DNA from: Albula goreensis
Taxonomy: Eukaryota; Chordata; Actinopteri; Albuliformes; Albulidae
Assembly (NCBI GenBank): GCA_022829145.1
Contig: CM040743.1
Location: 23,348,646-23,412,645 of the forward strand
Direction: 5' to 3'
Length of the DNA stretch: 64,000 nt
Made by a program: the position numbers and the translations under genes. The notes below the pieces were generated by a model, which saw nothing but the letters and a program-made list of their open reading frames with translations, was not told the origin of the DNA and did not search any database. Each line of letters begins with the position of its first letter. Position 1 is the first letter of the stretch. Of the stretch, positions 1 through 22,020 are shown in pieces.

Positions 1-404
1 CAGCCTGTGTGTGCGCATGTGTGCGTATGTGTGTGTAAGAGAGAGAGAGAGAAAGAGAGCGAGATTGTATGTATGATTTTGGGTATACACATGTGTGATT
101 ATACATGCATGGGTTCACATGCATGGTTGTGATAGAGATTGTGATGGAGAGAAAGAAAGAGAGAGAGAGAGAGAGCTGTTTGGGATTTGGGGAGGCTTCA
201 CTTCTCTGGTTTAGATGTGTGGCACTTGTGCCCGTCAGCAGATGGGTCCTGATCGCTGGAGATGGTCCTCCCTGGACCTGGTTAGAAAGGGTAATATGTG
301 TCACCTTGAAAACACACTCCAAAGAGATCAGAGCTCTGTTATCCCCAAATCAGCCACCTGTAACTCACACCTCTGACTGTGATTGCCGACTACTGTGCTG
401 GAGT

Positions 405-433
405 ACAGACAGACAGACAGACAGACAGACAGA
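405..433. repeat. (GACA)n microsatellite
   Basis: About seven tandem copies of the tetranucleotide ACAG/GACA within RBMS3 intronic DNA. Confidence 0.9.
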
Positions 434-732
434 TGCACGGTTGGGGCTGCTGATTAAAATATAAACCAATCACTTCAAATTGAAAGGAGTGGCCTGTTTA
501 CTCAAGAGCCCCTTTGACTTTGCTTGGGTGCCTGGTTTGATTTTGCTGAGTGCATTACGCCGCTCCACTTGTTTCCCTTGACATCTTCGCTGGGTGAGAT
601 AGCTACTAAAATAAGTGATGGAACAAGAAGGGGGGGGAGGAGTCCTGCATTTGTATGCATATCATTCCCAGAGAAGCGCAGAGAAGGTCACTGAATGAAT
701 TGGGGAGAGTTACAAGTGGATCATAGAGAGAG

Positions 733-735
<3 letters not shown>

Positions 736-782
<47 letters not shown>
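736..782. repeat. (AG)n microsatellite
   Basis: About 23 uninterrupted AG dinucleotides in the RBMS3 intron. A purine-only strand of this length can form triplex or slipped structures and is likely polymorphic. Confidence 0.95.
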
Positions 783-783
<1 letters not shown>

Positions 784-2023
784 AATTCAGCCATACCATC
801 TTCGCCCACAGTGGTGTGACAATCCTCCACTCCCCGCGGCGACGCAGGACCTCCTTGGCAGCGTCAGTTAATCACCCGTAACCGTGGCCTTTAGCTCCTC
901 TCATTAGTGGCGGTGCGACAGAGCCGTGCCGGATCTATTACTGTCGCTGCCGGTAATGACACTCAATGGGAACTGGGCGGCCAGCCAAAGAGGGCCGGAA
1001 TGCTTTTCATTAACGGGACGCTCCACCTGGGGGTGGAGGGAGCTGGATCATCCCTCCCTCCCTTTCCTTCAGTGCATGGGGGAAAAGACACCAACCCCAT
1101 CGTTTTATGTCTGAGCACATCCTTCCCTCATGCAATTGCTATCTGGCCTTGGAATTTCTCCCACCCCCTTCCCCCAGATTCTCTCGTATACTCCACGTAA
1201 TCAGTGTCTCAGCAGGGCCTCCGTCCTTCAGGTAATAGCCTGACTTAATCCTCTAATGGTGGTGTGGATGTCAAGAAGTCATCCGCTTGCTCTGTAAAAG
1301 GTGGATTGATCTTGGATTGCTGATTGTTTCTTCTTTCCGCTGTGGCCACTTTGGTACCTGAGTTCCTGTTTGAGTGAGGCAGTGAGTGCTCCCTCTAGTG
1401 GCCCCTGTGGTTGCTACAGCTTTAGGCATATCCTATAAATCTGCATCTCCACGCGACAGTGCAGCAACAGTAAATCAGCATGTTCACATGAATATTAGTC
1501 TGGGATTGAAGGTTGTGTGATCCCAGGTGGATTTATGTTGTACCACTTGGCAACTTGTTTTTCATTAATTATCTCAGATGAGCATAGCTGCGCAGACTAA
1601 GTTACATTAGTTTATAGGAATTCTTATGATTTTTACAAAATCCACGATAAATAATAATTCCTTTTCAATTATATTCTTCACTTATTCAGCACCTATACTG
1701 TATTAACAAGAGGTAGAAATCTGGATGAGAAATCTTTGAATGATTTTCCATGCCCTGGAAACTTTTCAGGTCAATAATTCCTTTCCAAAAAAGGTTCCCA
1801 GTGTCACGATAAAGGAATGAAAATTAACACATTCATAGATTTAATATTCAAGTAAAAATGGCGATAAACTGACGTATATACAAGTACTGCGCTATGTTGC
1901 GTAGTCCTCAGCCACATACTTTCTGTCGCCCTTGGCTATGATTAAAACAATGACACGGTGTTGTCAGCGCTGTGACAGTTTGGCGTATTGCTGACATTGC
2001 CCGCACTGTCGTGTCTGTTTCAG

Positions 2024-2113
2024 TATATGACTGCTGCAGCCGCTGCTGCACCTATGCAAGGGACCTACATTCCCCAGTACGCTCCTGTGCCTCCGACCGC
2101 CGTCCCCGTGGAA
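2024..2113 (+). CDS. rbms3: RBMS3 penultimate coding exon seen here
   Basis: A 90-base exon encoding exactly 30 residues, from YMTAAAAAAP through MQGTYIPQYAPVPPT to VPVE. It is bounded by a CAG acceptor (2021-2023) and a GTAAGT donor (2114). RBMS proteins carry two N-terminal RRMs that bind A/U-rich RNA and a low-complexity C-terminal tail; this exon belongs to that tail. The stretch closely matches the C-terminus I know for human RBMS3, and the next exon continues it with GVVTDASPQTV, which RBMS1 lacks. The phase is 0 at both ends. The alanine run is longer than in the human protein as I recall it. The gene is partial because all upstream exons are outside the window. Confidence 0.88.
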
Positions 2114-5100
2114 GTAAGTATGCCTGCCGCTCTGACCCCTCGCCCGGGATTGCTGTTCTGCATGTTGTCATGACAACCATAATCATCTCTCATGCGCCCG
2201 TGTAGATCTTATTAGTAGAATCTGCTTCACCCAACAGCATCAGTTATGAGACCTGGTCTCGAACATGTGCGTTGGAATTTTGTGTGTATATGATTTGTCT
2301 TTGATTTGTGTATATGATAACTGAATATACTTACCACCAATCTGCATGATATCCTTAACTGCTTTTAAAGTTGTCATGTCAGTTTGAGGATATAGCGAGG
2401 GTGAGGAGATGATGATCTGTAGATGGAGGTTGCAGTTTAAATGGGTGTGTTTTAATTTTTTTTTCCTTCAATGTGAGTGACCCTGATTTTGATTTCAGAA
2501 AGATTTTTTATGGTTTTTGCACAGTTTTACTTTCATAACAAATACATTCTGATTGTAAGTGGTCCAAGTGTTCTTACTTGGAGCAGTTAAAGTTAATGTC
2601 CTTGAAGGTGCAAGTCCTTTCAGTTGCATGGGAAAGGTTTAGTGGCTGGTTCAGAACACAGGAACCTGCATTTGCGCCGCACAGATTCACTTTGTGACTC
2701 CTTCTGGCAGCACAATCTGTCCAGCAAGCTAGCTGATGTATGCCAATGTTAATACTAGTTTTACACCTCATTTCTCACTTCAACTGTGATGCGTTCGTGT
2801 TTATTTGTGTTTTGAACTAAATGCAATTGGCCATGGTTTAATTTCATTTTCTCATGCCTGATTAAAATAGCACATTGATGAGATTTTTCTGTTCGGCTAT
2901 TTATAAGGAAGGAAATGTTGGTAATTAAGCCTGGAAATATTCTTATGTAAACTAAATAATACTATTTTAATCTGACTTTGTTGAAAGGTTATTGGTGCTT
3001 AATTCACATGATTCCTAATCTTGTAGCATATTTTAGTATTTTAATATGCATAAGGTATATTATGTCATTTATCTGATTTGTTAAATCCTTCTTGACTCTT
3101 ATTGGGCATGGGTCCCTAGAGACCCTCTTACCCTTAAGGTTCAAAATAGCATAATTGTATTGTGGTCTAAATATTGTTTCAATATATTTGATTCTTTGTT
3201 CTGTTATGAATGTAGATCGCATGAGCAGCTGCTAAGACAGGCTATAACACTGTCTCGTCTTGCATCCCCCTCTGGCTTGTCCATTGTACATCTTAAAAGT
3301 TCTGCCTCACAAACTCAAGAGTTATATGTTAGAAAGGCTAGCCATAAGAACATCGGAATTACCAGTAAACCTCTGAGTGAGCAACTTGCCTCTTGTTTGC
3401 TTATGACCACAGTTTCATTGGTGCATTCCTTTTGTTTCTAGACAAATAGTTTCCACATTTTTTTTCAGTTCAGAACATTAATTCAGTGTTCGATGCCCAG
3501 TTTTTAGCTCCAGCCCACTCATGCAGCCCTTGTACTGTTATCTCATAAAGTATAAACTTTGGAATGAATTGCATGATCATAATTATAGTGATCGATGTTG
3601 TCACATGTGGCATCATCATTCCGCTGTCAGGGAGGGAGATCAAGTTCGTAGTCTTCTCTCTTTTGGGTTCCAAAGTTGGCAGGTGCTGGAGATTCAGGTC
3701 ATGTGGAGTTTTTATTCACATACTGGTCGACTGGAACCGAAGTGTGAAATACTGCCATCAGCGATCCATCTGGTTCCCCAGGCATTGCTGTGTACGGACC
3801 AATCCTTCAGCCCTCGGGCTGTTGATTAGCAAGTCACTGGCCTGGGTGACAGCACCATCAGTCTCCCCTAGCTGTGCAGTTGTGAGCCCCCTCCTACATT
3901 AAAGTGCTCCAAGAGTCTCGGTCTGGCCGCTCACTTTTTGCCCTCGGACCTGAAGGAACTATACATCCAGCCCTCAGCCTGATGGAAACCACAGGCCTTA
4001 TCAGAGGAGTTAGATCATTGTCCTAAAGGCCATCCAGAACACCTGGTATAATTAATTCCACCAAGACTCAGACAAGTGGTTGTACCGGCTCATTCATTAC
4101 ATACTCATTTTCTTCTCAGAGGACTTTCGCTTCAGGTGCACTATGCAGCGTTGGTTCACATATTATCTGTACATACAGCTGGATGTCATATATGATACTG
4201 ATATAAGTAGTAAAGCATTTCCATCCTATAATTTCTGAAGCAATTATAGAGTTGAGAATTGCGTTTTAATCATGTAACATGGCTTTGTTCTGCCCTCTAT
4301 ATGGGTGTTTGCCATGTCTGTGTACTCTTTGTGTGCAGTGTGCTGTTTTTATTCTGTGTTCTCTAATGAATTCTACGTCACCCTTTGTGTATTGAGGTCT
4401 GCCAAAAGAGAAAGACAAATTCACGTAAAGTACTTCACTCTCTTCCTGAGACCACGATGTGTGGGAGGGGGTTAAGCAGAGAGAGTGTTATTTCTCAGGA
4501 TGCAGGATGTCAGTATCCCTAGGTTCTGCTTTACCTCATGTTTGTTTCAATGCCAGAGAAACATTTTGGGGAGGAACATAACAGACGCCAGATGACATCA
4601 CTGGTTATGAGCTACAAACAGAGGAAAAAGTCTCACTTTTAGCATTGTTGTTAGTCTAAACCTGGTAATCTAATAACTTGGTGTTTTTACCTGCTCAAAA
4701 TTTTATTATGTGGAAGCATCAGTTTTCTTTTTTACATCTCAAATTTTTTTTTCATTTCCCATTATCCACCTGTTTGAATTTGTGGATGACTGTACTCTTC
4801 CTTTCCAGTACTCTCCATGCCCACATTAAAAGAATATTGACAATGTAAAGATCCTTAAAACTGTCGAGATTCTGCCATTATAAAATAAAGAAGAGACTAT
4901 GGTGAAATGGGAGGCTAGAAGGGAGCTACACCTGACCATAATGAGTACTGAGAATTAAGGCTGACTTTGAATGAAAATAATAACTTGTGGCAGAGTAGAT
5001 AATTAGAATATTCCAGGCTGGTGAATCAGTGGAATTCTGTGAAATAATTAGGTGAATGGAAGACATTTTTATTGCATTTAAACGTTTATTATTTGTAATA

Positions 5101-5451
5101 ATTAAATAATTTTGGCTAAGTTGATTAATTCAGCCTTTACATTCATTTACATTCGTTAATGTGACGTGGAGATTGGAGTGAGAATGCATGTATATGAGAC
5201 ACATGAATACAAATGAGATTGCCTTTGTTTCAATAATAATTTGTTATAGGGTAAATTGATGTTTATTATTCAGAGAATTGCCATTTGTAAATGAAGCAAA
5301 AGAAGGTAAAAGAGGTGAAGACCAATGAGATGCTTTTCAGCCTCCCCTGTATGTCAAGGGCCACCGTAAGGTGTCATTTTTGGTAGCATGTAACTTCCAG
5401 AAAGAATTGCCTCATTTCCTGCTCCTCCCACTTCAATTCCTCCACCCCCAG
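2114..5451 (+). other. rbms3: RBMS3 intron
   Basis: A 3.3-kb intron with a GTAAGT donor and a CCCCCAG acceptor after a C/T-rich tract. It contains only short chance open frames. A somewhat GC-richer block around 3600-4060 is unexplained: it could be an old repeat or a conserved non-coding element. Nothing else is recognisable. Confidence 0.75.
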
Positions 5452-5580
5452 GGAGTGGTCACTGATGCCTCACCCCAGACAGTCGCTGCTGCGTCACAGG
5501 AGACCAGTGGTCAGCAACAACACATACAGGTTGAGACCGCCAACGACCATGTCCCTGCCTACTCGTACCAGTCCAAGTGA
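5452..5580 (+). CDS. rbms3: RBMS3 last coding exon (C-terminus)
   Basis: It starts after the acceptor at 5450-5451 and encodes GVVTDASPQTVAAASQETSG, then QQQHIQVETANDHVP and AYSYQSK. This aligns with the RBMS3 C-terminus (SPQTV...SQDTSGQQQ...HAPAYSYQQSK). The frame follows from the upstream exon in phase 0. Unspliced, it ends in TGA at 5578-5580. However, a strong donor (GTGAGT) begins at 5576, inside the last codons, and a good acceptor at 6001-6003 is followed by ATAA. Splicing TCCAA to ATAA also gives Ser-Lys-stop, so both forms encode the same C-terminus. The spliced form is likely the main mRNA. Confidence 0.88.
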   Translation, partial: GVVTDASPQTVAAASQETSGQQQHIQVETANDHVPAYSYQSK

Positions 5581-6003
5581 GTACCTACAAAAGTGAGGGT
5601 CTAAAACAAACAGGTGTAGCCAAGAGCATTCTGTAGAGCTACGTATCATTGAGAAGACACATAAACCCGTGAGACTTTCAAAACTCTCACCCTCCATGTC
5701 CTGTCAACCTGCCAATATTTTGTGTTGTTGATGTGTTTAACATATTTTTTTTTCTTTAACACTACTGAAAACATAATTTGTTACATTTCTGACCTCTCCT
5801 TGTGTCTGTTACTGTGCTGGAGCTCATTTCATCTGTCACATTACTCATCACTCCTTGTGTCTGTTTCATGGTTAATTCTGCCTGTTATAGTTGTGACCAC
5901 TCCCTTGTGACTGACTGTTACAGTGTTGACTGCCTGATCACATTTTTTGTCTGTTTATTACTGACTGCTCTTCTCTCCATGTCACTCTCTTCTTCACCAT
6001 CAG
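5581..6003 (+). other. rbms3: probable final RBMS3 intron
   Basis: The intron probably starts at 5576 (GTGAGT) and ends at CAG 6001-6003 after a long pyrimidine-rich tract (TCACTCTCTTCTTCACCAT). It is about 430 bases and T/C-rich, with a repeated CTCCTTGTGTCTGTT motif near 5795 and 5849. If not removed it would simply be 3'UTR. Confidence 0.6.
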
Positions 6004-7879
6004 ATAACGACAGGACGAGAGAATGTTCCAGCAACAGCGTTGCCTTGAGACAGGGGGAGTGCACTGAGACTGTTTCCAGATCACCCTGGCACCAAAAGAG
6101 ATAATTTTCTTTTTTCCACCTGGCTCAGATGAAGAGGGAAGGGGAGGGGAGGGGAGGGTCACTGGGTGGGGTACCGAGAGAGTTTTCATCTGGTAGCCTT
6201 TGGGTACACTTGGGTTGAACTGGCGTTGAACTCTGTTTCTCTGAGGAATTTCCCAAACAAAAAAAGTACAAAAGAAAAAAAAAATAACCTTCAAATGGTC
6301 ATGTGGGTGAAGAGATTTTTTTATTAAAAGGAGGGAAAGAAAGCTTGAGAAACAGGTTCTCTTCCTCAGATATTAAGCTATTCTATCTTTTCATTTTTGT
6401 ATTAATTAATGCCAAATTTAATTTTTCTTTACAACTTCAGCAAAGTTTTTTTCTTGAATCGTTATTGCCTTAATTTTAATGACGTTTGGAACTATTCCAC
6501 AGTGATACTTCCAACGTCTTGTTTAGACAAAAAAGAATGGATGAGAAAGTCCCTTGGACCAACTGAATGGTACAAAATACTACCCGAGATGAGCTGCAGA
6601 GAAAAGGTATTACATAGACTGTATAGTTTTAATAGAGAAGTATTTTTGTCAGAAGAACACTTAGGTGAGAATTATCAGTCAGTTGCAATGAAGTATCTAG
6701 GGGACGAAATGTCCATTCTAGAAGACAGCAGGAAAATAGGAAATTTGAAAAGTTTTTCACTAGGAGGAAAAAAGTACTGCATTGTAGTGAATGCAGTTTG
6801 TTGCAAAATGCTGAATTTTTTTGTTTGTTTGTTTTTTTTACCTTTACAGTTCATTTTCATGGCGGAATTGCTATTAATGGCATTAGTGCTTTTTATCTGC
6901 GTCCTTTGACCTTTTTTATAAGCTTCATGATGTTTTTAGCCTGCTTTGCTTGTCAAATTGCAAACAAAAAAGTGATAAACTGGCAATGATAAACTACATA
7001 GATACAGTAGGAGCTTATGGTTTGAACCAATCAGCGCAAAAGCAATAGAAGAAATTGTTGACAATTTCTGTAGTCTTTCCTAGTTGTGGATCTAATGCAG
7101 CCCACAGATGGCCGTTTTTATACCAAAGATGAAGAGAAACTCTGAAGCAGAGTTTTTTTATGTTTGATCTTGTTGTTGTTCTTGTTGTTATTGTTGTTGT
7201 TCTTGTTGCTGATCTTGTTCCTGTTGTTGTGGACGTTGTTGTTGTTGCCGTGGTTGTTTTTATTTTTTTTTTTTGACCTACATGGCCGGACCAGTACTTC
7301 CTGTTCTTTCTTGGTTTAAGCTACCTTCCATGGCATCTTGTCAGTCACAGTAATGCTCACATGCAAGCGTTCGGAGACAGGCCAAGCCACTGTCACTCAC
7401 GGTCACGTAAATGGCCATCTGCCTCTCACGCATGCTTCAACCCGCAGACTGATAATGAGGAAAAAGGGCGCAATTACTCCTCTGGGAAGAAAACACCAGG
7501 GAAATGTTTTGAAAAGTGGGTGAGGGAAAGGCTGCTGATGTGTTTCACTTTGGCTTCACTGGTCGAGCAGTTTCTATCCTGCACTTTTCTCTCTCAAAGA
7601 TAGCTATGAATGATGGCCTGTCTTTTGTACTCTGAAGTCTCAAGGCTGGTTTTGGAACTTTCCTGTGCTCTTATTTTGATTTCATCATTCATCAGAAAGA
7701 CATGCTAGACCAGAAAAAAATGATATCTTCTCACCATGCATCTCTGTGTATTTAAATGGTATGTGCAGCTACCTCAGTCTTTGGTCATTTATTCACTTGG
7801 AGAGACAAAACATTATCATTATTAAGGGGTATAATTAGTTATATATTGGCCAATTGTAGGATATTGGGCCCTGAATAAA
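6004..7879 (+). other. rbms3: RBMS3 terminal exon: 3'UTR, end uncertain
   Basis: After the acceptor at 6001-6003 the exon would begin ATAACGACAGG, whose first A completes the lysine codon and whose TAA is the stop. The following DNA is T-rich and has the look of 3'UTR, including a long imperfect TTG tract. Candidate poly(A) signals are ATTAAA near 6321 and the first canonical AATAAA at 7874-7879. Mammalian RBMS3 3'UTRs are several kilobases long, so the true end could be later; another AATAAA followed by GT-rich DNA sits at 15565-15570. A 166-codon open frame at 6409-6909 lies here and I regard it as chance. Confidence 0.45.
7168..7262 (+). repeat. imperfect (TTG)n tract
   Basis: About 95 bases dominated by TTG/TTC triplets with interruptions. 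If transcribed with RBMS3 it would place a UUG-rich tract in the 3'UTR, which resembles binding sites for UGU-type RNA-binding proteins. Confidence 0.75.

Positions 7880-19583
<11,704 letters not shown>

Positions 19584-19633
<50 letters not shown>
19584..19633. repeat. (CA)n microsatellite
   Basis: About 25 uninterrupted CA dinucleotides. Confidence 0.95.
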
Positions 19634-20290
19634 ATGACAGAGGTCAATTCTTTTTCTGATTGGCTGGACAGCATACAACATTTTCATGCACTAGAACACC
19701 AAGAAGCCAAGAAGCTTAGGCTCATCAATGGTCCATTGTTCCAATAATATGGTGAAGATTATTATTATTATTTCACATTTATAAATAACATTACATTACA
19801 AAACACTCTTTGTTGTACTTTCTAACTACAGTATGAGAAGCATGGGCTAAATATGCTAAAAACATTTTTATCCTGTAAATATCTGTTTAAATGTTCACAT
19901 CATCTGGATGAACAGTATAAAATAAGTGTTCTTATCTTTGGCCAGATGATGTGGTGTAAGAGGAAAATGCATTTGGACATTTAAAGGATACTCACTTTTC
20001 ATTCACTCTTACCCTTCTATTCAGTGCTTTTTTTGGTTAATACATTTCAGTTTCTCTGAAATTTATGCATACTTTATTTCCCTCTCCCATTTTATTTTAT
20101 TGGTTTTTATATGTTTTATTCAGAGAGTAATTGTATTTCACAGTATTTTTTTCTGGTATCAGCTACATGTAGACATGAATATCTGAAATGGATGGCTGTG
20201 TTAGCTGACAGGAATCCTGCTGCTTGTTTGATCAAAAGCTACAAAAGGACCATAGCCTATTTGAAAATAACGTGACAAATATACAACACT

Positions 20291-20753
20291 TTAAGTAATG
20301 GTTTGGATAAGAACTGCAGTTTCCAGTGGCACCGCATTTTAGTTTCTTCTACAGAAATACACGTATTGTTACCGTTGTTACTATTTGATTTCTTTTTGTT
20401 AATCACCTTTATGGACTAATGGCACTGCATTTCGCATTCAAACGTGTCAAAAATGGTGAGAACAACCAAACCCGCGCATACTCAACCAGCAAATTTTATG
20501 TACTTCCCCGCATCCGAAAACTCTTAAAAATGTTTGTGGGTATATATGACAACTCAAAATATAATTGGTCAAATTTTTAGGTAGGGACTTGTTTGCTAAA
20601 GAATGCAGTTTCGGAAAAAACATTTTAATTATGGTTCTTGTCCAACCAGATGGAAATAAAAGGATTATCACTTAGCTGTCAAATTATGGCAACACCCATC
20701 CATGGCGGAGGTCTGTTGATTTCACTACAGTTCTTATCTGAACCATTACTTAA
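20291..20753. mobile_element. TTAA-flanked inverted-repeat element (MITE)
   Basis: Terminal inverted repeats of about 26 bases (left GTAATGGTTTGGATAAGAAC; right end its complement with 3 mismatches in 26) bound a 455-base core. Directly outside each repeat is TTAA (20291-20294 and 20750-20753), consistent with a target-site duplication. TTAA duplications are known for piggyBac and Kolobok elements; the terminal bases are not the usual piggyBac CCY. No transposase frame is present, so it is non-autonomous. Superfamily is unassigned. Confidence 0.65.
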
Positions 20754-20864
20754 ATGTTTTGTTTTTTAATTGCATCTTGACAACACCTCAATAATCCATA
20801 ACTTGTTGTGATTTTTTATTAGCATTTTATATGTAAATAACAGGACCGATGCCTACAAAACAAT

Positions 20865-22020
20865 ATTTTATTAACCCCCAGCATAATCTGCCCTCCCTCC
20901 CCTTTCCCTAGTGACCACTAGCCCCCCCCCCCCCCTTCCCCAACTTCTCCAAAACAATTAGAAAAACAAAATGACAATTCTTGTGTTACACAAACATCAC
21001 TTTTGTAAAATGAAAAGGGAGAAATAATGAATGAAAAACAATATACATTCATAGCAGCAGCATAAAACTGAATCACATAATCTAGCCTTAGATATCCAGA
21101 ACAACAAAAGGAAAGATATATAGAAGATACATAAAAAAGAGTAAAATAAATGTACTTTTAATGGTTATTAAGCACAATCAATGCTTGCAAAGTGGTGCAG
21201 TGTGCTTTATTTAGTACGGCTGTAGTTTGTGCAAGATCAACAATACTGTGAAATATGTATATGGCAAAATATATGCTATATTAGCATGAAACAATATAAG
21301 CCAGCATCACAGAACCAGCACAAACAAGGATCTAAAATAATTGGATTCCAGTCTGGTCAGACAACACAAACATTAAAAAGCCCCAGAATTGGTTTACCAC
21401 CCTACATTCCCAGATATTATGTAATAATGTACCAGTAAACCTGGTATTAAAAATAATGCAATGCAGGCTAGAAAGAATCCCCATTTTAAATCTTGTGTAG
21501 GGTAAGCAATATATTCTGTATATGAATTAGAAAAGAATTGAGAATTGAGAATGAGTTGGTGAGGCTCTATCAAAATTTGACCAAACATTTTCCAAAATGG
21601 AATGAACCCTATCCATCCCAGTTTCCCGTCCCACTATGATGTTATGGGAAGCAGCTTGTAACGTCCATCATATTATAGATAATGTGTATCCATTCTTTGC
21701 TTTTCATCAAATATATCTCCCATGTTGAATATTCCTTTACTTCACCATAAGGCAAGTGTTAAATGTTTCCAGCCACATAAGAGATTGAAGTTGCTCAACA
21801 TGGGCAAGGTTCTGTTAAATTTGCACAGACCGCCAATGATCTTGATCTCAGTCCACCATGGCCACAAAGAGGAAAATATAATGGTCCCAAATGTGAAGTT
21901 AATATTCCTCTGAGCATCACCAGTATAGGGTAAATCCTGAAGTCCATGAGGTAGAACTACTGCAGTTTCAATACAGCACCAGGGGACTTTGGATTCAATG
22001 TCCGTCCATGTTTTCATTGC
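20865..22020 (-). mobile_element. L1/Tx1-like LINE fragment, 3' end of ORF2
   Basis: Read on the minus strand, broken frames resemble the C-terminal part of fish L1/Tx1-type ORF2. An early segment has MKTWTDIE and FGTIIFSSLWPWW. A later one reads TGTLLHNIWECRVVNQFW, like the typical GTLLHMLWECPxVQxFW cysteine-region ending. Frames shift several times and there is no reverse-transcriptase core, so this is a 5'-truncated dead copy. The following AT-rich DNA to about 20865 would be its 3'UTR. The family is recognised by motif only. Confidence 0.6.

Larger units (their letters stand above)
1..2023 (+). other. rbms3: RBMS3 intron (3' part)
   Basis: This non-coding stretch precedes an RBMS3 coding exon and ends in a pyrimidine-rich tract and CAG acceptor at 2021-2023. 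It holds mixed GT/GA low-complexity DNA at 1-60, a GACA run and an AG run (listed separately), and a GC-richer unique block around 820-1260 that could be a conserved non-coding element. I see no upstream RBMS3 exon; the earlier exons with the RNA-recognition motifs lie outside the window. Confidence 0.7.

Noticed and set aside
1972-2205. Plus-strand frame overlapping the RBMS3 exon
   Set aside because: It is an out-of-frame shadow of the exon at 2024-2113, whose true frame gives the RBMS3 peptide with proper splice sites.
6409-6909. A 166-codon plus-strand open frame after the RBMS3 stop
   Set aside because: It lies in the presumed 3'UTR, has no recognisable domain and a composition expected of T-rich DNA; its hydrophobic tail comes from poly-T.
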